From NCBI GenBank assembly GCA_018826295.1, contig JAHJZX010000029.1, forward strand, positions 1-41,326: a DNA stretch of 41,326 nucleotides, in the 5' to 3' direction. Positions 1-7,035 of the stretch are shown here, piece by piece (within the stretch, counting starts at the first letter, position 1; every line of letters starts with the position of its first letter). Origin of the DNA: Gammaproteobacteria bacterium (GTDB lineage Bacteria; Pseudomonadota; Gammaproteobacteria; Enterobacterales; Alteromonadaceae). The position numbers were made by a program, and so were the translations under genes. The notes under the pieces are model-generated. The model was not told the origin of the DNA, did not search any database, and saw only the letters and a program-made list of their open reading frames with translations.

Positions 1-84
1 GATCTTGCCAGCAACCTCGTGCACTTTGTTGAAAAAAAATTTATAATGCGACGCAATTTTTCCTAACGAGAAGATATTTCAGTC
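1..84 (+). other. Leader region of efp
   Basis: No gene is visible in this edge segment. A TATAAT hexamer at 42-47 could be the -10 of an efp promoter, but no good -35 sits 16-18 bases before it. In relatives with this EF-P type the gene for the modifying enzyme EarP is usually next to efp, so it may lie just left of the window; this is inference. Confidence 0.35.
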
Positions 85-87
85 ATG

Positions 88-645
88 ATGAAGACAGCTC
101 AAGAACTGCGTGCTGGCCAGGTGATTATGGTTGGCACTGAAGCAATGGTAATTTTAAAGGCCGAATTTAACAAATCGGGCCGTAACGCTGCCGTTGTAAA
201 AATGAAAATGAAAAACCTGTTAAATGGTCAGGGCATGGAAACCGTATACCGTGCTGATGACAAATTTGAACAGGTACTGCTGGAAACTAAAGAAGTAACT
301 TACTCTTACTTCGCTGATCCTATGTACGTATTTATGGATCAGGAATACAACCAGTTTGAAGTTGAAGCTGAAAACATGACCGAAGCACTGAAATACCTGG
401 TTGACGGTATGGAGTGTTCAGTAGTGTTTTACGGCGAGCGCCCAATTTCGGTAGATCTGCCAACAGTAGTAGTACGCACGGTAACTTACACTGAGCCAGC
501 AGCCCGTGGCGATACGTCAGGTAAAGTGATGAAGCCAGCGAAAATTGAAACTGGTTTTGAACTGATGGTACCGGCCTTCGTAGAAGAAGGTGACAAGATT
601 GAAATCGATACCCGTACCGACGAGTACCGCAGCCGCGCCAAGTAA
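88..645 (+). CDS. efp: Elongation factor P, arginine-loop (EarP-rhamnosylated) type
   Basis: EF-P binds the ribosome between the P and E sites and relieves stalling at polyproline stretches. The protein has 185 residues when started at the second of two adjacent ATG codons (85 and 88). The second is preferred because it gives the MKTAQE start known from Pseudomonas EF-P. The domain I loop reads [10 protein letters not shown], with Arg at residue 32 where the E. coli protein has its modified lysine. Known biology: this Arg32 type is rhamnosylated by EarP, not beta-lysylated by EpmA/EpmB. The C-terminal domain ends [12 protein letters not shown], typical of the family. No earP or epmA gene is in the window. 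A strong terminator follows, so efp is probably transcribed alone. Identity is secure; the modification type is inferred from the loop. Confidence 0.97.
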   Translation: MKTAQELRAGQVIMVGTEAMVILKAEFNKSGRNAAVVKMKMKNLLNGQGMETVYRADDKFEQVLLETKEVTYSYFADPMYVFMDQEYNQFEVEAENMTEALKYLVDGMECSVVFYGERPISVDLPTVVVRTVTYTEPAARGDTSGKVMKPAKIETGFELMVPAFVEEGDKIEIDTRTDEYRSRAK

Positions 646-661
646 TTTGGCAGGTTGACAC

Positions 662-687
662 AAAAGGCGCTTAGGCGCCTTTTTTTA
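662..687 (+). terminator. Rho-independent terminator after efp
   Basis: A GGCGC/GCGCC stem (666-670 with 675-679), extended by flanking A and T bases, is followed by a run of seven T. It lies directly after the efp stop codon and before the acetyltransferase gene. Confidence 0.9.
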
Positions 688-703
688 TACGCAGGATTGC
701 AGA

Positions 704-1282
704 ATGACTGATGAAAAATACAAGATGCTCAGCGGCCAGTGGTATAACCCGCTGGATAAAACGCTTAGCGCTGAGCGTTTGGCGGCGCGCAAGTTACAGC
801 ATCTATTTAACCACAGCGCGCCCGATGATGAGACGCAGCGGCGGGCGCTGTTAAAGCAGTGGCTGCCCAACAGCGGCAAGCATTTTTATGTCGAGCCGCC
901 ATTTTATTGTGACTATGGCTACAACATTAAAACTGGCGCTAAGGTGTTTTTTAACTACAACTGCGTGGTGCTGGATGTGGCGCCGGTGACTATCGGCAGT
1001 AATGTATTCTTTGGCCCGGCGGTACAAATTTATACGGTGAATCATCCGCTGGACGCAGCTGAACGGCGTACCTTGCAAGAGCAGGCGTTAGCGGTAACCA
1101 TTGCCGATGATGTCTGGATTGGCGGTGGGGCCATTATTTTGCCTGGCGTAAGCATTGGCGCGGGCACTGTCATTGCTGCCGGCAGTGTGGTGACTAAAGA
1201 TATACCGGCCGGTGTAGTGGCTGGCGGCAATCCGTGCCGGGTGCTGCGACATGTCGCTGAGTCAGCAAATAAATGTGATTAA
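704..1282 (+). CDS. maa: Maltose/galactoside O-acetyltransferase family protein
   Basis: A 192-residue acetyl-CoA-dependent sugar O-acetyltransferase of the LacA/Maa/NodL family. The N-terminal Mac domain begins with the typical KMLSGQWYNP. A left-handed beta-helix of hexapeptide repeats follows (roughly residues 70-180, for example VTIGSN, VTIADDVWIGGGAIILPG, VSIGAGTVIAAGS). The catalytic histidine is H114 in the motif TVNHPLD, and the terminal loop GNPCRVLR is characteristic. These proteins acetylate the 6-hydroxyl of glucosides or galactosides, perhaps to detoxify non-metabolisable sugars; the true substrate here is unknown. The gene lies between the efp terminator and a small secreted protein, with no operon partner obvious. 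Confidence 0.9.
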   Translation: MTDEKYKMLSGQWYNPLDKTLSAERLAARKLQHLFNHSAPDDETQRRALLKQWLPNSGKHFYVEPPFYCDYGYNIKTGAKVFFNYNCVVLDVAPVTIGSNVFFGPAVQIYTVNHPLDAAERRTLQEQALAVTIADDVWIGGGAIILPGVSIGAGTVIAAGSVVTKDIPAGVVAGGNPCRVLRHVAESANKCD

Positions 1283-1372
1283 AATGTAAGGTTAATGCGT
1301 AAATCTGTTGCTGATTATGTTGGTGTATCTATAATGGAAAAGCATTTTCGTCTTTTAGCAGGAGTAGATACG

Positions 1373-1696
1373 ATGCGATTCAAAACAATGCTGACCATCA
1401 GCAGTGTAATATTAACGTTAGTGGCCTGGCCGTCTCAGGCGTGCGGTTTTCGTTTAAGCAGTGGCAAGTTGTTAAGTTGCGGCATGCCACGCATAGAAGT
1501 ACTGGCGTTGGCAGGCGAGCCTGCTGCAAAGGATGTCGAAACCTTGGGCGTCGATACCGGTGAACCGGTAAAAGGCGAAACGATTGAGACCTGGTCGTAT
1601 AAGTTAAAAAACGATATGGGTAACGATTATCTGGTGTCGTTAACGTTGCAAGCCGGGAAAGTTACCGCCATCTGGTCAAAACAACAAAACCGCTAA
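1373..1696 (+). CDS. Secreted DUF2845-like protein
   Basis: A small exported protein of 107 residues. The ATG at 1373 is chosen because it has a GGAG ribosome site eight bases upstream and starts a clean signal peptide (MRFKTMLTISSVILTLVAWPSQA, cleavage after SQA). An in-frame start at 1295 would bury that signal peptide. The mature part begins CGFRLSSGKLLSCGM, followed by a small domain with WSY and LTLQAGKVTAIW motifs, resembling DUF2845, a family of unknown function thought to fold like small outer-membrane-assembly lipoproteins. Two cysteines near the mature N-terminus may form a disulfide. Family placement comes from remembered motifs and is moderately sure; function is unknown. Confidence 0.75.
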   Translation: MRFKTMLTISSVILTLVAWPSQACGFRLSSGKLLSCGMPRIEVLALAGEPAAKDVETLGVDTGEPVKGETIETWSYKLKNDMGNDYLVSLTLQAGKVTAIWSKQQNR

Positions 1697-1712
1697 GCGA
1701 TTTAACTTAGCG
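1691..1712. terminator. Hairpin between convergent genes
   Basis: CGCTAAG (1691-1697) pairs with CTTAGCG (1706-1712). The stem overlaps the stop codons of the DUF2845 gene and of the convergent exonuclease gene. There is no T run, so it may be a weak bidirectional terminator or an end-protecting hairpin. Confidence 0.45.
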
Positions 1713-2369
1713 TGACAACAGATATAAGTCTGCCAGTGTCATCTCAGCGCCGCCCGGTTTAAGCTGGCTTAGTAGCAGCAAGGCGGTGCTGTAAGCATCT
1801 TCCAGCGCGTGATGATTGGCCATTGCCGGCAAACCATGCCTTTTCAGACAACTGGGCAGTTTCAACGCATCATGTTTTACTACTTTGCCCTGGCGCAATA
1901 AGCGCTGCCATTCAATTTGCATGGTATCAATAAACTTAAAGCGTGGGGTTTTGCCAAAACAACGCAAACAGGCTGCGCGTAAAAACTGTTCATCTAACTG
2001 GCTATGGTGAGCTACAAATACATAGCCGGCATAACGGCTTAACAGCTCGGTGAGTACGTCGGCCAACTCGTGCGCGTCTTTTAACTGATGATCGTGTAAA
2101 CCGTGATACACCGCACTTTGACCAACACTGACCGGGCTGTTAATTAAATAATGTCTAGCATCAGCTAACACTATTTCGTGCTGGTGCACCGGCACCCAGC
2201 CAATACTGACAATATGATCTTTGCGTGGATTAAGGCCGGTTAATTCAAAATCTAATACCAGAAACCTGGCGTCTTTTGCCGCCATATTGGCGGATGGAAA
2301 AGGCGTAGCGGAAAAATAGCCTACCGCCTGATGAATAGGGCGGCGTTTGGCTGCCAACCAGTTAAGCAT
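1707..2369 (-). CDS. DEDDh 3'-5' exonuclease (DnaQ-like)
   Basis: A 220-residue exonuclease of the DnaQ/RNase T superfamily. Visible catalytic elements are the ExoI motif VLDFELTGL (D and E bind metal), a central ExoII aspartate in HHSQLDEQFL, and ExoIII NHHALEDAYST with the general-base histidine. The start ATG at 2369 lies two bases after the stop of the upstream DUF294 gene (TAAGCATG), so the two are translationally coupled. Genes of this kind are often found beside the cNMP/CBS/DUF294 protein and the ActP-like symporter, but the biochemical reason is not known. The substrate (DNA, RNA or small oligonucleotides) cannot be told from sequence. It is not the polymerase III epsilon subunit, because the context and N-terminus differ. 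Confidence 0.85.
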   Translation of the reverse strand: MLNWLAAKRRPIHQAVGYFSATPFPSANMAAKDARFLVLDFELTGLNPRKDHIVSIGWVPVHQHEIVLADARHYLINSPVSVGQSAVYHGLHDHQLKDAHELADVLTELLSRYAGYVFVAHHSQLDEQFLRAACLRCFGKTPRFKFIDTMQIEWQRLLRQGKVVKHDALKLPSCLKRHGLPAMANHHALEDAYSTALLLLSQLKPGGAEMTLADLYLLSR

Positions 2370-2371
2370 GC

Positions 2372-4198
2372 TTACAACTCCCGGCAAAAACGCTGTTTAA
2401 GCCGGCTTTGCGCCTCATTAATAACGGCAAAGCTGTCTTTTAGCTGATGACGCGACAGGCCGGAAATTTCTGCCGGATCTAAAAGATTAGTGACATTATG
2501 GCCTTGCGCCAAATCATGCTGGTGTTTTTCCCAGCGCAGTTGCGCTAATACGTCAAACGCATCCTGCAAGTCCTGGCTGTCTTTACTGCTGATAACGCCA
2601 TCGGTGACTAATTTGGCTAGGCGGCTGCGGGTATTAACCTGATGAATACCGGCTGACAGGGCGTACACACGGACTAAATCAGTGATCAGCGAGATGCCGC
2701 GCTTTTTTAAGTCCAGGCCTTTTTTGTGCTTGCCATCTTGCTCAAGAATAAAGTTTTTAAATAGTCCCAGCGGTGCAGTGCGCTGCAGCGCGGTTTGTGT
2801 CAGATGATATAAAAACAGCGGAGCCTGAGCTGTACGTTGTAAAATGTCTTCCTGCAGCGCATTAAATAGTCCCTTGCTGCCATCAATAACACGTAAATCA
2901 AAGAAGATACTGGCTTTTAGCAAGGCATCAGGCGTTGGCGTGGCTATCCAGCGGGCAAAACGACCAGACCAGCCTTTTAAACTCAGCCGTAACTCACTAT
3001 TGGTTGCCATAATATTACCCGGGCACAGCGTAATACCGCACTGTGCCAGCCCGTGACAGACAAATTCTGCCAGCGCGCTAAAATAGTCGCCAACTTCGCC
3101 CTGCGGCTCTTTTTCCAGCAACAGGGCATTGTCCTGATCAGCGTTTAAACTTTGATCCATCCGCGCCTGCGAGCCAAATGCCAGCCAGCTGAATACACAG
3201 GGAGCCTCGCCCAGTTGTTGCTGCGCCAGATAAATAAGCCGCTGGGTTAATGCATCGGTAATAGTGGTAATAATGTGGCCGGCTTCGTGCGCCGGTACCT
3301 GCTGTTTGCTAAGCGTAACGGCCAGTTCGGCAATATGCTGACTACAGCGCTCCAGGCCATCGACACTGGTTTGGCGGTGTATTTCACCAATCAGATATAC
3401 CGGATGATCCTGCTGACTGCGGATAATATCGGTTGCGGTTAACATGCCGCAGCACAAGCCCTGATCCAATACCGGTAAATGATGGATATTGTATTGGCTC
3501 ATTTGCTGCACGGCTTCATACAAATAAGCATGGCGGTCAATACTATGTGGCTGGCGCGTCATGATCTGGCTTATTTGGGTATTGGCGGGCAGGGCATGCG
3601 CCAATACCCGGCTGCGCAGATCACGATCGGTGATAATACCCACCAGCTTATCGTGCTCTTCTACCAGCAGCGACGATACGCGTGCTTCAGACATCAACCG
3701 GGCGGCATCCTGTACGCTTTGTTCCGGCCGGATAGCAATTTTACGCTGTTGTACAACATCACTGATTTTCAGTGTAAAACGTGAGCTTTGTTGCTGCTCA
3801 CGATACTGGTGCAAGCGGCGGCTAAACAGGCGCTGGAAAAAAATATCGAGGTTTTTGTATTGATAGCGGCTCTGATGAAACGCATCTGCTGCAACAAAGA
3901 ATATCAGGCCGTCTTCTTCACATAACAGGGTGTCGTTGTCAGTAAGGCCGGTTAACAACTGCTGATAGCCATAAAAATCGCCGGCCTGCAGTTTGGTCAG
4001 CAACTGTTGCTGGTCGCTGTACAAGGTAAAAATGCCGGTACGCACCAGTATTAACCTGTCGCTGCTGACATTAACCCTGTCATGTGCCTGGTAATAATGC
4101 ACATTAATTTGGCTGGCTAATTGTGCCAGCGCCGCCTCGTTCAATTGATCGAAGGGCGTGGTATCAGCCAAAAAACGGGTGACGTCTGCAACTTCCAT
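2372..4198 (-). CDS. cNMP-binding / CBS / DUF294 nucleotidyltransferase-like protein
   Basis: A 608-residue predicted signalling protein. Domains in order: a cyclic-nucleotide-binding-like domain (about 10-125), two CBS motifs (about 155-200 and 210-260; note GIITDRDLRSRV and GMLTATDIIR), a DUF294 nucleotidyltransferase-like domain with the GS motif (G342, S343) and metal-binding D354/D356, and a helical DUF294 C-terminal domain (about 465-605). The nucleotidyltransferase motif resembles that of GlnD-type enzymes. The usual Arg-Ser/Thr-Ala phosphate-binding stretch of CAP-like domains is not apparent, so the first domain may not bind cAMP. CBS pairs usually sense adenine nucleotides. The gene sits between the symporter and the exonuclease in one leftward cluster. 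A role in sensing energy charge during acetate growth is inference. Confidence 0.88.
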   Translation of the reverse strand: MEVADVTRFLADTTPFDQLNEAALAQLASQINVHYYQAHDRVNVSSDRLILVRTGIFTLYSDQQQLLTKLQAGDFYGYQQLLTGLTDNDTLLCEEDGLIFFVAADAFHQSRYQYKNLDIFFQRLFSRRLHQYREQQQSSRFTLKISDVVQQRKIAIRPEQSVQDAARLMSEARVSSLLVEEHDKLVGIITDRDLRSRVLAHALPANTQISQIMTRQPHSIDRHAYLYEAVQQMSQYNIHHLPVLDQGLCCGMLTATDIIRSQQDHPVYLIGEIHRQTSVDGLERCSQHIAELAVTLSKQQVPAHEAGHIITTITDALTQRLIYLAQQQLGEAPCVFSWLAFGSQARMDQSLNADQDNALLLEKEPQGEVGDYFSALAEFVCHGLAQCGITLCPGNIMATNSELRLSLKGWSGRFARWIATPTPDALLKASIFFDLRVIDGSKGLFNALQEDILQRTAQAPLFLYHLTQTALQRTAPLGLFKNFILEQDGKHKKGLDLKKRGISLITDLVRVYALSAGIHQVNTRSRLAKLVTDGVISSKDSQDLQDAFDVLAQLRWEKHQHDLAQGHNVTNLLDPAEISGLSRHQLKDSFAVINEAQSRLKQRFCREL

Positions 4199-4226
4199 TT
4201 TAACGTGGCCTATAAAGTTGCTTTGG

Positions 4227-4745
4227 TTAACTGTTACACACTGCTGTTAACAGCGGATCATCGGCAGAGAGTTTTTGCCAGTCACTGTTAAGCGGTGCAT
4301 CTGCGGCAGGTACTGCCAGCTGATCACTGAATTCGGTTCGGGCATGTTGTTGGCAGTGCAGTACAACAGGCACACGGCGCGCAGTGGCACGACGCTGAAA
4401 AAAATACAAATCGACCAGCATGATTTGGTTATTAAGCTGATTTTCTGCCGCATTATTGACGTCGGCTGCAATAAAGCGCAGCGTTTGCGGGTACAGGTAG
4501 CTCCAGGGGCGCCAAGCGGCTTGTTCCTGCACCGTTTTAACTACGACTACGCCTGAAGGCAGTAAGCTTGACTGATGCTCAAACCAGGTGTATTCGCTGT
4601 GGATCTGAAACCCCAGCATAGTGGCACCGGCAAATACCGGTATTAACCAGCGCGGCGCTTTATTGGCGCTGATGTTACGTAAAATTAGTGCTATGCCTGC
4701 GCCGCCTAAACCTGCTACAACGGTGGCAATCAGTTCCCATAACAT
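4227..4745 (-). CDS. Conserved membrane protein of unknown function
   Basis: A 172-residue protein with two N-terminal membrane segments (about residues 4-22 and 34-50), then a soluble region of about 120 residues that includes WRPWSYLYPQTLRF and DLYFFQRRATARRVPVVLHC. I do not recognise a named family. It lies between the symporter gene and the DUF294 gene, on the same strand, with short gaps, so it probably belongs to the same leftward operon. The last part is rich in alanine and aspartate and looks cytoplasmic or periplasmic depending on topology, which cannot be fixed here. Confidence 0.75.
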   Translation of the reverse strand: MLWELIATVVAGLGGAGIALILRNISANKAPRWLIPVFAGATMLGFQIHSEYTWFEHQSSLLPSGVVVVKTVQEQAAWRPWSYLYPQTLRFIAADVNNAAENQLNNQIMLVDLYFFQRRATARRVPVVLHCQQHARTEFSDQLAVPAADAPLNSDWQKLSADDPLLTAVCNS

Positions 4746-4764
4746 ATATTTATTCCTGAATAAG

Positions 4765-4789
4765 ACGGGCTTTCAGTATGAAAGCCCGT
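4765..4789 (-). terminator. Strong hairpin downstream of the symporter gene
   Basis: An 11-bp perfect stem, ACGGGCTTTCA/TGAAAGCCCGT, with a three-base loop. It lies in the gap between the symporter and the membrane-protein gene. Leftward, only a weak T-rich stretch follows, so it may partly terminate or stabilise the upstream mRNA end and let some transcription pass. Confidence 0.55.
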
Positions 4790-4833
4790 TGCTATTGTGG
4801 TGTAACTTTAGCTGGTAAAGCAACAATCAGTTA

Positions 4834-6603
4834 TTAGTGATCAGTTGCAGCGCCGGCACCTTTAGGATAACGCACGCTTTCTACCAGTTCCTGGATATGT
4901 TGCGGTGGTTGCTCTGTCGCTGACGACACGGCAAAGGCAACGATAAAGTTGATCATCGCACCAACAGCACCAAATGACAGCGGTGATATACCAAATAACC
5001 AGTTAGCCTGCACATTGTCAAACATATTGGTGCCCGGAATAAACAGGAAGCCAAGGTACAGGAAGATATAGGTTACCGTAGCGATTAAGCCAGCCAGCAT
5101 ACCGGCAATGGCGCCTTTGTTATTTACCCGTTTTGAAAAGATACCCATCATCAATGCCGGGAAAATAGACGCTGCAGCGATACCAAAGGCCAGTGCTACT
5201 GTTTGTGCCGCAAAGCCGGGTGGGTTCATCCCCAGCCAGGTGGCGACCACTATCGCGACTGCCATCGAAATACGTGCGGCACGCAGTTCGCCTTTTTCAC
5301 TGATTTGCGGGTTAATCGAACCCTTAATCAGGTCGTGGCTGACAGCAGACGATATCGCCAACAGCAAACCTGCGGCGGTTGATAGCGCTGCGGCTAAACC
5401 ACCGGCAGCAATTAAGCCGATAACCCAGCCTGGCAGATTGGCAATTTCAGGGTTAGCCAGTACCAGAATATCGTTATTTACGGTTAGTTCATTGCCATTC
5501 CAACCACGTTCTGTGGCCGTTTGTTTAAATGACTCCGACTTGTCGTTATATAACTGGATGCGGCCATCGCTGTTTTTATCGTCAAACTTAATTAAACCGG
5601 TTTGTTCCCAGTTTTTAATCCAGTCTGGCCGTTCAGCATATTGAATGGCATCCGCAGTAGGACCTGCAGGGTAAATGGTGTTCAGCAGGTTTAACCGTGC
5701 CATAGAGGCAACCGCTGGCGCAGTCAAATACAGCAGAGCAATAAACACCAGGGCCCAACCGGCAGACCAGCGTGCATCAGATACTTTAGGTACAGTGAAG
5801 AAACGGATAATTACGTGCGGTAAACCGGCGGTACCTATCATTAATGACAGCGTGAACAGCACCATATTCAATTTATTTGACACATCGGCGGTGTAGTCGG
5901 TAAAGCCAAGGTCACGGACTACTAAATCCAGTTTTTGCAGCAGTGGCATACCAGACGCCGTATGCTCAGAGAACAAACCCAGTGGTGGCAGAGGATTGCC
6001 GGTTAACTGTAACGAGATAAATACCGCAGGAATCGTGTAGGCGATAATTAACACCACATACTGTGCAACCTGGGTATAGGTAATGCCTTTCATACCGCCC
6101 ATAACCGCGTATAAAAATACGATTACTGCGGCGATAATCAGGCCAGTGTCGCTTTCTACTTCTAAAAAGCGCGAAAACGCAACACCTGCGCCAGTCATCT
6201 GGCCAATTACGTAAGTTACTGAAGCGATGATTAAACAGGCTACTGCGACTAAGCGGGCATTTTTGCTATAAAACCTGTCGCCGATAAACTCCGGCACAGT
6301 AAACTTACCGAATTTACGTAAGTAAGGTGCCAATAGCATCGCCAGTAACACATAGCCACCGGTCCAGCCCATCAGGAAGGTTGAATTAGCATAACCACCG
6401 GCAGCAATTAAACCGGCCATAGAAATAAACGATGCCGCCGACATCCAGTCAGCGGCAGTCGCCATACCGTTCATTACCGGGTTTACCCCGCCACCGGCAA
6501 CATAGAACTCTTTAGTAGAGCCGGCCCGGGCCCAGATCGCAATAGCGATATAGAGCGCGAAGGAGCCGCCAACGAAAATCAGATTGATTGCAAATTGACT
6601 CAT
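4834..6603 (-). CDS. actP: Sodium:solute symporter, ActP-like (VC_2705 subfamily)
   Basis: A 589-residue inner-membrane symporter of the SSS family with about 13 membrane segments, predicted to import acetate or a related short-chain carboxylate with Na+. Family marks are FYVAGGGVNPVMNGMATAADW near the N-terminus and GLAAALSTAAGLLLAISSA in the core. A hydrophilic insert around residues 330-390 (rich in Asp and Asn) is typical of the subfamily that works with a DUF4212 small subunit. The ATG at 6603 is chosen because it lies seven bases after the small-subunit stop, with a GGAG site upstream; a longer TTG start would overlap that gene. It is cotranscribed with the small subunit and diverges from crbS, which supports an acetate-linked role. 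The substrate itself is inferred. Confidence 0.9.
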   Translation of the reverse strand: MSQFAINLIFVGGSFALYIAIAIWARAGSTKEFYVAGGGVNPVMNGMATAADWMSAASFISMAGLIAAGGYANSTFLMGWTGGYVLLAMLLAPYLRKFGKFTVPEFIGDRFYSKNARLVAVACLIIASVTYVIGQMTGAGVAFSRFLEVESDTGLIIAAVIVFLYAVMGGMKGITYTQVAQYVVLIIAYTIPAVFISLQLTGNPLPPLGLFSEHTASGMPLLQKLDLVVRDLGFTDYTADVSNKLNMVLFTLSLMIGTAGLPHVIIRFFTVPKVSDARWSAGWALVFIALLYLTAPAVASMARLNLLNTIYPAGPTADAIQYAERPDWIKNWEQTGLIKFDDKNSDGRIQLYNDKSESFKQTATERGWNGNELTVNNDILVLANPEIANLPGWVIGLIAAGGLAAALSTAAGLLLAISSAVSHDLIKGSINPQISEKGELRAARISMAVAIVVATWLGMNPPGFAAQTVALAFGIAAASIFPALMMGIFSKRVNNKGAIAGMLAGLIATVTYIFLYLGFLFIPGTNMFDNVQANWLFGISPLSFGAVGAMINFIVAFAVSSATEQPPQHIQELVESVRYPKGAGAATDH

Positions 6604-6610
6604 GACGAAC

Positions 6611-6874
6611 TTACTCCTCGTGCAGGCCAAATTCTTTATCGAGCTTATTCATTCTCCAGGCATAGAAGAAGATTAACGCGATAAAGGTTAAGATAGACCC
6701 CTGTTGTGCAAACCAGAAGCCAAGGTCGGTACCGCCTACACTGATGCCGGCAAGCAGCGGGCGGAATAATATACCGCCGCCGTAGGACACCAGGGCCCAG
6801 ACGATGAGGCTGCCGACGATCAAGCGAAGATTCGCTGACCAGTAAGCCGCCGCGTTACGATCGTGCTCTGTCAT
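6611..6874 (-). CDS. DUF4212 symporter small subunit
   Basis: An 87-residue protein with two membrane segments (about 16-38 and 54-75). The signature YWSANLRLIVGSL, then FWFAQQGSILTFIALIFFYAWRMNKLD, marks DUF4212, the small partner always found next to ActP-like VC_2705 symporters. A clear AAGGAG site precedes the ATG. It is the first gene of the leftward symporter cluster and shares a 161-bp regulatory gap with crbS. The small subunit probably stabilises or regulates the transporter; the mechanism is not established. Confidence 0.92.
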   Translation of the reverse strand: MTEHDRNAAAYWSANLRLIVGSLIVWALVSYGGGILFRPLLAGISVGGTDLGFWFAQQGSILTFIALIFFYAWRMNKLDKEFGLHEE

Positions 6875-6947
6875 AAATACACTCCTTTTCCTTTGTTATT
6901 TTTATCTTGCAAAGTTAATCTAGCAGTTGTTAACACAAGTGAAAGCC

Positions 6948-6959
6948 CGACTTTAGTCG
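6948..6959. promoter_or_regulatory. Candidate acetate-switch operator A (symporter/crbS gap)
   Basis: A perfect palindrome, CGACTTTAGTCG. Its centre lies about 80 bases from the small-subunit start and 83 bases from the crbS start. The core GACTTTAGTC differs by one base from the sites upstream of acs (13427-13436) and of the porin (13509-13518, read on the other strand). Binding by CrbR is inference. Confidence 0.5.
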
Positions 6960-7035
6960 AAGCCTGAGCACAGATAATTGACTTGTGCGCCGCGTTAAGC
7001 CAAAAGTATCAGTTAAATAATTACGGGAGAGCGCA

